In this document: positions 7,495-15,510 of the stretch, piece by piece
Layout: each line of letters begins with the position of its first letter
Numbering within the stretch: the first letter of the stretch is position 1
Origin: a virus
Strand: one strand, 5' to 3'
IMG/VR virus record: IMGVR_UViG_3300034374_001997
Coordinates: 1-26,341 of that record
DNA: 26,341 bases
Notes under the pieces: model-generated
Databases searched by the model: none
Seen by the model: only the letters and a program-made list of their open reading frames with translations
Told to the model about the DNA's origin: nothing
Position numbers and translations under genes: made by a program

Positions 7495-9252
7495 CTATCC
7501 CTGACAACTTACGCAGACATCATCATCCTCAAAGTCCTTGAGAGCATTGCGATCTACTTTAGTCCCAACCTTCTCCGCTGTAACACCTGCAGTCGTTCGT
7601 AAATAATATAGTCCTTTAAGCCCTTCTTTCCACGCCTTGAGGTGTACCTGATTGACAATAGCCTTGTCAGTACCCGATGGGAAGAAGACGTTAACACTCT
7701 GCCCCTGACATATAAACTCTTGTCTTTTGGCGGAGTGTTCGACAACCCACCCCTGATCGAGTTCAAATGCTGTCTTAAATGTGGCCTTCTCGTCGTCGGA
7801 TAGGAACTCCAAGTGCTGTACAGAGCCTTCATTCTCAAGAATACTTTGCCATACCTTCTTAGTGTTCTGTCCTTTTTCATCTAACAGTTTCTCCAAGTAT
7901 GGATTACGTACCGTGTGAGAGCCTGCTCGCGTCCGATGCACAAAGCAATTAGATATGCGAGGCTCAATAGAGGCAGAGCAACCGCATAAGATGCTACTGT
8001 TAGCGTTAGGAGCGATAGCCAGTAGATGCATATTACGGACACCTGTACCCCTACCGTCAGGACATTCACCACGCTCGATAGCCAACTGGTATGTTGAGTA
8101 CTCTGCCTGCTGTTTAATGTCGTTGAACATCTTGTAGTTTTCACTTGCGGCCTGCCATGATTCCCAAGCTATTCCTTTGGACTGGAGGTAGCCGTGGAAG
8201 CCCATTGCTCCGAGACCAACTGAGCGTTCTCTGTAAGCTGAGTAAACAGCTTTTGACAATTGTTCTGGTGCGTTGTCAATAAAGAATTGAAGCACGTTGT
8301 CCAAGAATCTGATAAGGTCTCCAACCATACCGCTTGATTTCCAGTCATCATATCGTTCGAGGTTGACTGAGGAGAGGCAACAGACTGCTGTGCGCTCTTC
8401 ATTTGTTGCGAGATGGATTTCATTGCAGAGGTTGCTACCCATAATTGTGAGTCCAAGCCGTCTTTGAGCTTCTGGTAAACCTCTTCTGGCTGTGTCGATA
8501 AAGTTAAGGTAAGGACTGCCAGTTCTGAAGCGAGCTTCAAGTATTCGTTGCCAAAGTTTACGAGCTTCGACTGTATCTCTGACAATTCCTGTATTTGGGT
8601 CTGTGAGATTCCATTGTTCATCATTGATTACCGCCTCCATAAATGCGTCACTGATGTTTACTGCATTAAATAAATTAAAACATTTGCGATTGATGTCACC
8701 ACCAGTCGGTACTTTAAAAGAAACAAACTCCTCTATGTCAGGATGGCTTACGTCTAGGTACGCCGCGTAACTTCCTTTCCTTGTCTTCCCCTGTTTGTAC
8801 GCAGTCATCTGACTGTCCACTACTTTCATGAATGGTATCGGCCCCGGTGCTTTGTCTGAGATCCCTCTCACGTCTGACCAGTGCCCACCCACACCTCCGC
8901 CCTTTACGGAAAGCCATGCTACTTCACCATTATGTTCAATAAGAGAATCAAGATTGTCGCCCACGTAAGTAAGGAAACAACTAATAGGCAACCCACTAAT
9001 CTTTCTATTCGGTTCTGGGGCATTACTGAGTACAGGTGACGCAAACATAAACCAACCTTTTGAGGCATAGTCGTAGATGCGTTGTGCCAGATCCAGATCC
9101 CCATAGCAGTAGGCCACTGCCGCACGAGCGAAAGCCTGCTGAGGAGACTCTTCGTGGTCAAGCATATAGTAATCACGCATAAGCGTAACTGCTTGATCAC
9201 TGAGGCGACTGTCTCTTTCATAATCAATCGTTATCCCAAGGTGTTGAGTCAT
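7495..9252 (-). CDS. nrdA: Ribonucleotide reductase class I large (alpha) subunit
   Basis: A 585-residue protein that makes deoxyribonucleotides for phage DNA. Catalytic residues are all visible: C92 (LPISCF) and C291 (AVCCLSS) form the redox pair, and N274, C276 and E278 (SNLCNEI) form the radical site. Y549-Y550 (GLYYLR) are the tyrosines of the radical path from NrdB, which marks class I rather than class II. The C-terminal CVSC (C580, C583) is the swinging pair re-reduced by host thioredoxin or glutaredoxin. The protein is much shorter than E. coli NrdA (761), and no N-terminal ATP-cone is seen, so the usual dATP shut-off is probably absent. ATG at 9252 is preferred because GGAG lies ten bases upstream. 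It overlaps the upstream small gene by 29 bases. Confidence 0.95.
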   Translation of the reverse strand: MTQHLGITIDYERDSRLSDQAVTLMRDYYMLDHEESPQQAFARAAVAYCYGDLDLAQRIYDYASKGWFMFASPVLSNAPEPNRKISGLPISCFLTYVGDNLDSLIEHNGEVAWLSVKGGGVGGHWSDVRGISDKAPGPIPFMKVVDSQMTAYKQGKTRKGSYAAYLDVSHPDIEEFVSFKVPTGGDINRKCFNLFNAVNISDAFMEAVINDEQWNLTDPNTGIVRDTVEARKLWQRILEARFRTGSPYLNFIDTARRGLPEAQRRLGLTIMGSNLCNEIHLATNEERTAVCCLSSVNLERYDDWKSSGMVGDLIRFLDNVLQFFIDNAPEQLSKAVYSAYRERSVGLGAMGFHGYLQSKGIAWESWQAASENYKMFNDIKQQAEYSTYQLAIERGECPDGRGTGVRNMHLLAIAPNANSSILCGCSASIEPRISNCFVHRTRAGSHTVRNPYLEKLLDEKGQNTKKVWQSILENEGSVQHLEFLSDDEKATFKTAFELDQGWVVEHSAKRQEFICQGQSVNVFFPSGTDKAIVNQVHLKAWKEGLKGLYYLRTTAGVTAEKVGTKVDRNALKDFEDDDVCVSCQG

Positions 9253-9400
9253 CGAAATCATTCTCCAGTGTATCTTGTTTTTCTTCAATGCGATCAGCGA
9301 ACCGATCTACCAAGTCTTCTGAGGTAATCTCTAATGTTTCCATCAGAGTTACCTCATCCAACTGCTTGAGTTTGTCTTTAATTTCTTCAAGCGTGAACAT
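9224..9400 (-). CDS. Small acidic protein upstream of nrdA
   Basis: A 58-residue very acidic protein, starting MFTLEEIKDKLKQLDEV and ending FDDSTPWDND. The first half is a predicted helix, followed by EITSEDLVDRFADRIEEK, a motif I associate with small conserved proteins next to reductase or nuclease genes in marine phages. No function is known. It runs into nrdA in another frame by 29 bases, and the previous gene ends five bases before its ATG. The ribosome binding site is weak. Expression probably depends on coupling to the DUF3310 gene. Confidence 0.7.
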   Translation of the reverse strand: MFTLEEIKDKLKQLDEVTLMETLEITSEDLVDRFADRIEEKQDTLENDFDDSTPWDND

Positions 9401-9405
9401 TTATT

Positions 9406-9639
9406 TTACCATACTTCAATCAGTTTGTCAAGGTAATGTTTGCACTTTTGTAAGTCTAACACCCCGCCTTTCTCTTGAAACCTAGCGATGTATTTGATTA
9501 CATTACCTATTAGGAATCCTTTGAATTGCTCCTCAGTCATCCACCCGCCTTCCATAGCGTCCCAAGGTTGTACTTTCTTCTCAGTGTAGTGTTTACCACC
9601 ATGTTGGTATTCACGTGCCATCTCATTTAAATCAGGCAT
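9406..9639 (-). CDS. DUF3310 family protein
   Basis: A 77-residue protein. The core reads GGKHYTEKKVQPWD, then EEQFKGFLIGNVIKYIARF, then a short LDLQKCKHYLDKLIE helix. This is the typical DUF3310 pattern: an N-terminal H-Y..QPWD signature, a G-N-x-I-K-Y-x-x-R helix and a terminal helix. The family is widespread in phages, and a related domain occurs in T7 gp1.7, a nucleotide kinase. A role in nucleotide metabolism would suit its place beside nrdA and nrdB, but no kinase motif is present here. GAGGGAG lies just before ATG, and the first bases overlap the phosphoesterase stop. Confidence 0.85.
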   Translation of the reverse strand: MPDLNEMAREYQHGGKHYTEKKVQPWDAMEGGWMTEEQFKGFLIGNVIKYIARFQEKGGVLDLQKCKHYLDKLIEVW

Positions 9640-10396
9640 AACGCTCCCTCAAGTAGTTGATTGATACTGGCATCTCATCGAATGTACCGTCCTGTACCTC
9701 ATGTAACATCCAGATACCAGACCATGAGCCATTCGTTTGCGGGTTTAAATACTCCTCATCGTGTTGATAATAAATACCTGCGAACAATCCAGTGATACGC
9801 TTACCATCAGCACGTCTAGCGTATGAGATACTACGATCTTGTACGTGTCCCATCACACATGACATATGTTGTTTGTTGATCAATGCATTAGAAGAACTTA
9901 CTGGTCTTCCCATAACACCGCTAACAAAATAATGGCTGTAACAGACACCATCAATAACCACAGGTTGTAAGAAATCATAGACCTCCCATCCCATCTCCTT
10001 CAAGTATAGATCATCGAATGACATGAGACCCTCTAGTTTAGGATCAGCGTTGATTGCACGAGCAATGCGATACTCATGATTACCCAACGTAAAAACTAAA
10101 CGAGGGTTCCACATCTTGTGCTTGTTGCGAGCAAGACGCTTCTGCTCTTTCTCAATAGGAGCCATGAACTCCTGCATTGCCTCGATTCCTGCATTGATAT
10201 CATTGATGTAACGTCTACCTTCAAACGACTTCTTACCAACATCATATGTTGACAATGATGGCATATCAAAGTGATCACCAATATGTATGATTACATCAGG
10301 CTTCTTCTCTACGGCATATTCTCCTGCCCATCGCATGTGATCCACTGGATTACCCGGCTTCACTTGCGTGTCAGGTATGACCATATGTTTAGTCAT
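9632..10396 (-). CDS. Calcineurin-like metallophosphoesterase
   Basis: A 254-residue protein with the motif series of metallophosphoesterases: D9 (IPDTQ), G-D-H-x-D at 40-44 (IGDHFD), G-N-H-E at 105-108 (TLGNHEYR), then SHYF and MGHVQD, whose histidines complete a two-metal site. The substrate is unknown. Phage members are thought to act on nucleic acids or nucleotides, and this one lies between a resolvase and nucleotide genes. It is predicted to be soluble and cytoplasmic. The start ATG at 10396 lies in the middle of a copy of the 16-base palindrome (10388-10403), with AAGGAA eight bases upstream. It overlaps the resolvase end by eight bases and the DUF3310 start by eight. Confidence 0.9.
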   Translation of the reverse strand: MTKHMVIPDTQVKPGNPVDHMRWAGEYAVEKKPDVIIHIGDHFDMPSLSTYDVGKKSFEGRRYINDINAGIEAMQEFMAPIEKEQKRLARNKHKMWNPRLVFTLGNHEYRIARAINADPKLEGLMSFDDLYLKEMGWEVYDFLQPVVIDGVCYSHYFVSGVMGRPVSSSNALINKQHMSCVMGHVQDRSISYARRADGKRITGLFAGIYYQHDEEYLNPQTNGSWSGIWMLHEVQDGTFDEMPVSINYLRERYA

Positions 10397-10403
10397 GACT
10401 AAG
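10388..10403. promoter_or_regulatory. Start-site palindrome, copy 1
   Basis: TTTAGTCATGACTAAG, with a perfect 14-base inner palindrome at 10389-10402. Its central ATG is the start codon of the phosphoesterase gene. Just upstream on the coding strand, TAAGG-AA-CCTTA forms a small hairpin that contains the ribosome binding site. Confidence 0.75.
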
Positions 10404-10733
10404 GTTCCTTAACAATTCAAAGAAATGCTCTGCATCCATTACTGCGAGAGGCTTTCTTCTGTTTTCTTTAACGATGACAAGTGGCTGTGCATCGCCTCGA
10501 TTGTTGCACTGGTCAATATAACGATAGACTCCAACTCTCGCAAGGCTCTTGCATTCGACATCATACGCGAAAGACTTACGAGCCAGAGGGCTGAGTTGAA
10601 GATCACTGCCGCTAACACCCATGCTTGTACTTCTGACATCATCCTCCTCCAAGTGGGGATAGATTTCCAATACCCGATCACGTGTCCACTGTTGTAGTTT
10701 ACGCCCTTTAGCTTTAGCTGATTGCGTCTTCAT
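10389..10733 (-). CDS. PD-(D/E)XK endonuclease, Holliday-junction-resolvase-like
   Basis: A 114-residue protein. A basic N-terminal helix (KAKGRKLQQWTRDRVLE) leads to RSTSMGVSGSDLQLSP, and then AYDVECKSL. D44 with E60-x-K62 forms the D...ExK nuclease core. The following conserved helix and the KPLAVMDAEHFFEL end match small phage resolvase-like nucleases. It may cut branched DNA during replication and packaging or degrade host DNA, like T7 gp3 by role. The frame is open back to 10787, but ATG at 10733 has GGAG eight bases upstream and fits the family's length. It overlaps the exonuclease end by 20 bases. Confidence 0.8.
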   Translation of the reverse strand: MKTQSAKAKGRKLQQWTRDRVLEIYPHLEEDDVRSTSMGVSGSDLQLSPLARKSFAYDVECKSLARVGVYRYIDQCNNRGDAQPLVIVKENRRKPLAVMDAEHFFELLRNLSHD

Positions 10734-11397
10734 CTGGTGGACTCCATATCTCATTGGGTTTACGTTGTAAGTACAATAAGATTCCATTCTCTATCGCACG
10801 TTCTCTACTACCTAACTCTTCAACACATACATCAAACATCTCCTGTTCACTCAGTCCACTGAGTAATTTGTATGCCTTCTTTGGGCCAATACCTTTTACA
10901 CCAATGATGTTATCAATACGGTCACCAACAAGAAACTGCATGTAAAAGTTAAGCAGTCCCTCATCAGCTTCAATGTAATACTTCTCCTTCTTTACAAAGT
11001 TGTAGTGCCATCCTTGAACCTGATCAAAGTCTTTGTCAAGGGATACAATGATACTATCGTCACCAAGTGTAGTACAATCAGTGGCAATAGCATCATCGGC
11101 TTCAATCCCTTCATACTCAGCACCGTGCCAACCAGTGATCAGATACTCACGCAACAATGCATGATGTGTAGGCTTCTCACCTTTACGGTTACCTTTGTAT
11201 GGAGCGGTGACCGCATACTCATTTCTGTAGTTTGTACTGCCCGTGAGATACGTTCTCCATTCCGAACAATCCAAATCGAACATGAGCATGTCTTCCAAGA
11301 ATGAGGCCATCGTCCTGATAGCCACACTCTCAGACTCCTCTTGTGTTGCAAACCCAATGCGGTAGCAGAGGATGTCACCGTCAATTAAAGCAATCAC
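10714..11397 (-). CDS. 5'-3' exonuclease, T7 gp6 / FEN-like
   Basis: A 227-residue protein of the PIN-like 5' nuclease family. It starts MIALIDGDILCYRI (first metal aspartates), and then carries PYKGNRKGEKP (the helical-arch region), EGIEADDAIA and VSLDKDFDQ (the acidic metal clusters). After these comes GDRIDNIIGVKGIGPKKAYKLL, an H3TH DNA-binding motif. It probably removes RNA primers and flaps and takes part in recombination and host DNA breakdown. ATG at 11397 overlaps the SSB stop by four bases (ATGA type), so translation is coupled to SSB. The last 20 bases overlap the resolvase start. Confidence 0.92.
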   Translation of the reverse strand: MIALIDGDILCYRIGFATQEESESVAIRTMASFLEDMLMFDLDCSEWRTYLTGSTNYRNEYAVTAPYKGNRKGEKPTHHALLREYLITGWHGAEYEGIEADDAIATDCTTLGDDSIIVSLDKDFDQVQGWHYNFVKKEKYYIEADEGLLNFYMQFLVGDRIDNIIGVKGIGPKKAYKLLSGLSEQEMFDVCVEELGSRERAIENGILLYLQRKPNEIWSPPDEDAIS

Positions 11398-11807
11398 AGA
11401 GTCTCTTCTTCCTCTACAGGCTCTGGTGTATATGCATTAAGATCAGTCACTACCATTTTAGAAATACCAAGAGACATTCCTGATGTACCAGTAGGTGACT
11501 TCCATGAGTAAGGCTTCACCATTAGGTTAGCACGACTACCGTTACCCACTTTGATCTCACGAGAGATAATCTCACCGTTCTTATCATATGGTGTGATCTC
11601 ATAGTTGGTTGACTTACAGGTAATAAAGAAACCTTTCTCTGGCTTATCCGAATCTTGGCGTACTTTACAACCAGTCTTCTCGATAGCTTCTACCTGATCA
11701 CCAGTGAGGTTGACAAGATCGACTTGGTATTTATTGCTGAGCTTGTTACGCTCGTACAAGAAAGGCCACATCAACTCTACGTCTTCAAGTTTAAATACTT
11801 CTGACAT
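11394..11807 (-). CDS. Single-stranded DNA-binding protein (gp2.5-like role)
   Basis: A 137-residue protein. A beta-rich body holds TGCKVRQDSDKPEKGFFITCK and GEIISREIKVGNGSRANLMV, followed by a tail ending PEPVEEEETL. An acidic C-terminus after an OB-like body is characteristic of T7 gp2.5-type and other phage SSBs, where the tail recruits polymerase and primase-helicase. The order polymerase, SSB, exonuclease supports the call. AGGAG lies before ATG. A sigma70-type promoter directly upstream (11841-11870) would give this gene and everything after it extra transcription. Confidence 0.8.
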   Translation of the reverse strand: MSEVFKLEDVELMWPFLYERNKLSNKYQVDLVNLTGDQVEAIEKTGCKVRQDSDKPEKGFFITCKSTNYEITPYDKNGEIISREIKVGNGSRANLMVKPYSWKSPTGTSGMSLGISKMVVTDLNAYTPEPVEEEETL

Positions 11808-11840
11808 TTACTTTTCTCCTAAGGAAGTAAGTGAACATAT

Positions 11841-11870
11841 ATTATAACACACAATATCAATGCGTGTCAA
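11841..11870 (-). promoter_or_regulatory. Leftward sigma70 promoter inside the polymerase 3' end
   Basis: On the leftward strand TTGACA (11865-11870) and TATAAT (11841-11846) are both perfect consensus, 18 bases apart. The -35 box lies in the last codons of the polymerase gene. It should drive SSB, exonuclease, resolvase, phosphoesterase and the reductase genes with host RNA polymerase. Confidence 0.85.
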
Positions 11871-13503
11871 ACCATGTTTTACCGATTTTACTTTCGGCAT
11901 CTACGGGGCAACGAAACCCCAAGTTAATCCCTGCTTGTTTAGCAGAGGCTACCATGATCTCCGCAACGTCTTCGCCATAGCGTTCCGCTGTTTCAATCTG
12001 GATTTCATCATGGACAAACGCAACCTGCTTAACAGGGATGTCTCTATCTCTGAAGGTTTTGTGCGCTTGGATGCACCATTCTTTTGCGATAATAGCACCG
12101 CACCCTTGAAGCAAAGAGTTGAGGGCGGCATGCTCAGACCTGACCAGTATTCTTCTACCGTCCAAGCCCGGCACATACCCTTGACACGCCACTTCCGAAA
12201 CTTTATCCATAAGTTTCCTGAGCTTAGGGGTGTTGCGATAAAAGTTATTGAGAGTCTTCTGTGCTTGCCTTTGATCTGTATCCAATATCGTAGCGAGCTT
12301 TCCGATACCGCATCCATATAACAATGCGTAAACCATTGTCTTTGCAGTTGGTCTGTCGATACCTGCGGCATCAGCATTCTTCTGATGGATGTCCCCATTC
12401 AATAACTCCTCAGTCCACTCAGGATCTTTCATGTAGTGTGCGAGACAGCGTAGCTCGATCCCACTGAGGTCTGTCCCGACTAATACATTACCATCATCAA
12501 CAGTCCACAACGCACGGGACTCCTTACCATACTCACTGTTGACACTAGGTATCTGTCCCATGTTGGGACTCATATGTGTCATACGTCCAGTCACAGCACC
12601 ATTAGTGATGACCCTGCCGTGTACCCTACCGTCATCCTTGACGTTATCAATCCATGAATCAAGTAGACCGACACGCTTCTGTATCATCAGGTATTCAGCA
12701 ATCAGTTGTGCTTCAGGTAAGTCAATTGCCTTGAGTGTACCCTCATCAACTATGATACTGCCTTTCTCAGTCTTCTTAGTAAACTTAACGCCACGCTCCT
12801 GAAGACGCTCTGCGATTTGCTTGCGTGAACCCACATTGAATACGGTAACCCTGTCCTTGAGTTGCTTGCCTGTCTTCTCTGACCAACGCTCTTCCACAAT
12901 CGGAGGAAATATATTTTGTAAGTGGTCAGCGATAAAAGACATGCGATCTTTAAGCGTAGCCAACAAAGAGATAGCTTCTTTCTCGTTGAGTTTAAAACCA
13001 TTGTCTTCTTGCCTCTTCATAATGAAAGCAATCTTGTGTTCAAGATCCAAACTATAGCCAAATTCTGATAACTCTTTTGATAGTTTGTTATATAAAAGAG
13101 ATGTTACATACACATCTTGCATGCAGTACTCTGCCATCTCTTCTGTATAACCACCATCAAAGTCGGTGAAGTCATCTTTAAAATTACCGAGACGTTCACC
13201 CCAAGCACGTAAGCTATGCCCACCCTCCAGTTGTGGATTCAACAGCCTAGACATGACCAATGTATCACGCACTTTGTTTAAAGGAATCTTGATGTTCCAC
13301 AAACGTGATAACAAAGGCCCGTCAAATCCAATGATGTTATGCCCAACAATCACATCAGCGTCTCGTATCTGACGTTCAAGCTCACCACTTTTTGTATGCG
13401 TAAACACAGTGGACGTATTGAAGTGATCGTTAATTCTAGTGGCACAACACCATATCGTATCGTGTGCTAGGTTGGTCTCAATGTCGAGTACCAATACCTT
13501 CAT
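11857..13503 (-). CDS. DNA polymerase, family A (T7 gp5-like)
   Basis: A 548-residue replicative polymerase. The 3'-5' exonuclease motifs are D7 and E9 (LDIETN), D61 (IIGFDGP) and Y126...D130 (YCMQD), so proofreading should be active. Polymerase motif A has D345 (GTDLSGIELR). Motif B has R384, K388 and Y392 (RPTAKTMVYALLYG). Motif C is HDE at 498-500. There is no 5' nuclease domain; that activity is encoded separately downstream. Y392 is the position called 762 in E. coli Pol I and 526 in T7. The size is somewhat below T7 gp5 (704), and I see no obvious thioredoxin-binding insertion. ATG at 13503 overlaps the previous stop (ATGA), with GAGGAGG upstream. Confidence 0.97.
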   Translation of the reverse strand: MKVLVLDIETNLAHDTIWCCATRINDHFNTSTVFTHTKSGELERQIRDADVIVGHNIIGFDGPLLSRLWNIKIPLNKVRDTLVMSRLLNPQLEGGHSLRAWGERLGNFKDDFTDFDGGYTEEMAEYCMQDVYVTSLLYNKLSKELSEFGYSLDLEHKIAFIMKRQEDNGFKLNEKEAISLLATLKDRMSFIADHLQNIFPPIVEERWSEKTGKQLKDRVTVFNVGSRKQIAERLQERGVKFTKKTEKGSIIVDEGTLKAIDLPEAQLIAEYLMIQKRVGLLDSWIDNVKDDGRVHGRVITNGAVTGRMTHMSPNMGQIPSVNSEYGKESRALWTVDDGNVLVGTDLSGIELRCLAHYMKDPEWTEELLNGDIHQKNADAAGIDRPTAKTMVYALLYGCGIGKLATILDTDQRQAQKTLNNFYRNTPKLRKLMDKVSEVACQGYVPGLDGRRILVRSEHAALNSLLQGCGAIIAKEWCIQAHKTFRDRDIPVKQVAFVHDEIQIETAERYGEDVAEIMVASAKQAGINLGFRCPVDAESKIGKTWFDTH

Positions 13504-13709
13504 TCATCCTCCTCATCCTCTAACTCAGACTCGTGCATAATCCTGAGATTGAGGTACTGTCCAAGTCCATCCTCAAACATTACCCACTGTTCACACTGTC
13601 TGTATGTCCCCATAAAGTGAGCATCACTAATGTATACACCATCACAAGCATACTCATCACCAATGACTAACCACTTCCTACTTTTTAAACTTGGGCTACA
13701 AGTCATCAT
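13500..13709 (-). CDS. Small unknown protein between primase-helicase and polymerase
   Basis: A 69-residue protein that starts at ATG 13709 inside the end of the primase-helicase gene (14-base overlap) and ends in ATGA with the polymerase start. It has a basic start (SPSLKSRKWLVIG), a central aromatic part (GTYRQCEQWVMFED) and a strongly acidic end (ESELEDEEDE). No family is recognised. The acidic tail could bind replication proteins, but this is a guess. Overlap at both sides implies tight co-translation with the two core replication enzymes. Confidence 0.65.
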   Translation of the reverse strand: MMTCSPSLKSRKWLVIGDEYACDGVYISDAHFMGTYRQCEQWVMFEDGLGQYLNLRIMHESELEDEEDE

Positions 13710-15288
13710 CGTTCACCTCAGTCATTCTACCTGTGTCACGTGAATAAAGCAAGCTACAGGCAGGCCCAGTCGTACCACTGAATCTGTTCTTCAGTACACG
13801 CACACGAGTCGTGTTACGCTCATTCACATCCTCAGCCTGACCGTTACGCTCAAGGCCAATCACCATATCGGATAGCTGTGCGATCGAGCCAGACCCACGT
13901 AGCTGTGCTAGTGACGTAGCCGCACCTTCCTCATGCCCTTTAGATTCAGGACGCTTGAGATGTGACACCACAATCAGAGCGATACCAGTCTCCTGCACTA
14001 ACATACGTAGCTTGGTCATGATCTCGTCAATGGCTTTACGCTCATCACCAGAAGCCTGCGCGGACACGACAATTGATATGTGATCGAGGAATATATACTG
14101 GCAACCCAACCCTTTCGACAGATACCTGACTCGATTGATGATGTTGTCCACTGATGTGGAACCAAAGTGATCGAACAGATATATCCTGTCAGTACCAAGC
14201 GTAGCATTGAACGCATCCATCTTCTCCTGTGAAGTTGACTCAGAGTCTGGTAGATGTAGTGGTTTATTAGCCGCCAGTGACATCAAGGATAGACCAGTCT
14301 TACGCACAGACTCCTCCAAGAACATGAGACCCATACAGTCTTCAGTCTTATTGAGTACATGCCACACAATCTCACGCACAAACTGAGACTTACCAAGCCC
14401 AGAACCTGCAGTGATCGTCACCAACTCACCTTTTCGGATACCATATGTCAACCCATTCAGTCCCGCAAAAGGATAGTCACAATCAGATGGTGCAATCGGA
14501 CGCATCACCTCTTGTAGTAAAGAACTACCGACAACAATCCCATCAGGGACATGCTGTTCAGAAGCCCACCACTTGTCAGAAAACTCCTTGGTCTTCTTCT
14601 GTTGGAGGTAATCACACGCATCCTTCATACCATCAAGGTGTTTGAATACCTTAGCCTTTGCACCGAATAACTCAGCAATCTGAGATGCCGCCTTCTGTCC
14701 CGGATCATCCGCATCAAAGCAGATCACCACATTATCAAAAGAATCAAGCCATTCGTATTGCTTCTGAATATCCTTGACTGCTGATGCCGCACCGTTGCGG
14801 ATAGATACCACTGGATACTTAGACCCAAGCATCTGATATGCCGCCATCGCATCGAACTCACCCTCTACAACGGTGACAAACTTACCTCCCTTACTGAACA
14901 GATTCTGCCCATAGAGTCCTGCACTAGACCAGTCTCCTGCAATGCGGAAGTCCTTGTCTGGTGTGCGTGTCTTAGTTGCCACGATGTCACCCGATGGAGT
15001 GGTGTAATTGAAGTGGTAGTTCTGACCTTCCTTGGCACACTTGTATACCTTGGCTGTGTCACTACTGATCCCACGCTCAATGATAGTCACATAATTTTCA
15101 TGGGTAACTGACAGTTGTTTTGCTTCCACGTGTACCTCCCTATGGGTGTGTGGTAGATCGTCGCTCTCAGGCGGTGTACGTGCCTCACAGACAAAGCAAT
15201 GTGTCCACCCATCGTCATTGATAGATAGACCATCACTCGATCCGCAGTCACTGCATGGTTGATGCGTCTTTACAAATGGCAAGCTCAT
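13696..15288 (-). CDS. Primase-helicase (T7 gp4-like)
   Basis: A 530-residue bifunctional replication protein. A zinc ribbon comes first: C12, C15, C31 and C34 (PCSDC, THCFVC). A TOPRIM primase domain follows, with VEGEFDA near 141-147 and FDADDPG near 191-197. Next is a DnaB/gp4-type helicase, with Walker A AGSGLGKS at 294-301, a Walker B around FLDHIS and the later GSGSIAQLSDMVIGLERN motif. It should unwind the fork and make RNA primers for the polymerase. The frame is open upstream, but the zinc ribbon fixes the start near 15288 (ATG). TTG at 15282, with AAGGAG seven bases upstream, has the better spacing. It overlaps the previous gene by 41 bases. Confidence 0.95.
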   Translation of the reverse strand: MSLPFVKTHQPCSDCGSSDGLSINDDGWTHCFVCEARTPPESDDLPHTHREVHVEAKQLSVTHENYVTIIERGISSDTAKVYKCAKEGQNYHFNYTTPSGDIVATKTRTPDKDFRIAGDWSSAGLYGQNLFSKGGKFVTVVEGEFDAMAAYQMLGSKYPVVSIRNGAASAVKDIQKQYEWLDSFDNVVICFDADDPGQKAASQIAELFGAKAKVFKHLDGMKDACDYLQQKKTKEFSDKWWASEQHVPDGIVVGSSLLQEVMRPIAPSDCDYPFAGLNGLTYGIRKGELVTITAGSGLGKSQFVREIVWHVLNKTEDCMGLMFLEESVRKTGLSLMSLAANKPLHLPDSESTSQEKMDAFNATLGTDRIYLFDHFGSTSVDNIINRVRYLSKGLGCQYIFLDHISIVVSAQASGDERKAIDEIMTKLRMLVQETGIALIVVSHLKRPESKGHEEGAATSLAQLRGSGSIAQLSDMVIGLERNGQAEDVNERNTTRVRVLKNRFSGTTGPACSLLYSRDTGRMTEVNDDDL

Positions 15289-15499
15289 TCTCCTTGTAAA
15301 TTTCTGCAAACAAACCAAGAGCATAACACGCAACAGGATCGCCTGTATAGTCACGCATACTCAGGAGTACACGCAACAGTCCATACTTATGGATCATTTG
15401 TGTTGTGCCAATGAGACACTCATGTTCAATCATCTCTTGCATTATCTCGTCAAAGTTCACAACGTCATCTTGCAAGAGATCATCTTCATATTTAGTCAT
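15248..15499 (-). CDS. Small acidic protein before primase-helicase
   Basis: An 83-residue protein. The N-terminus MTKYEDDLLQDDVVNFDEIM is acidic. It is followed by helices with a Met/His/Leu-rich part (MIHKYGLLRVLLSMRDY) and a short hydrophobic helix (VACYALGLFAEIY). No family is recognised. Its start lies in palindrome copy 2, with an AAGGAG site seven bases upstream. The last 41 bases overlap the primase-helicase start in another frame. Position before the helicase could mean a replication accessory role, but this is unproved. Confidence 0.65.
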   Translation of the reverse strand: MTKYEDDLLQDDVVNFDEIMQEMIEHECLIGTTQMIHKYGLLRVLLSMRDYTGDPVACYALGLFAEIYKENELAICKDASTMQ

Positions 15500-15506
15500 A
15501 ACTAAA
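15491..15506. promoter_or_regulatory. Start-site palindrome, copy 2 (one mismatch)
   Basis: TTTAGTCATAACTAAA, differing from the perfect palindrome at one central base. It carries the start codon of the 83-residue gene (CAT at 15497-15499). On the leftward strand AACTAA-GGAGT-TTAGTT forms a six-pair stem with the ribosome binding site in the loop, just before ATG. Confidence 0.65.
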
Positions 15507-15510
15507 CTCC

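Noticed and set aside
11860-12398. Long open frames opposite to and out of frame with the polymerase gene (153 and 149 codons)
   Set aside because: They lie wholly within a certain gene, have Arg/Ser/Leu-rich shadow composition and no domain; no ribosome binding site supports them.
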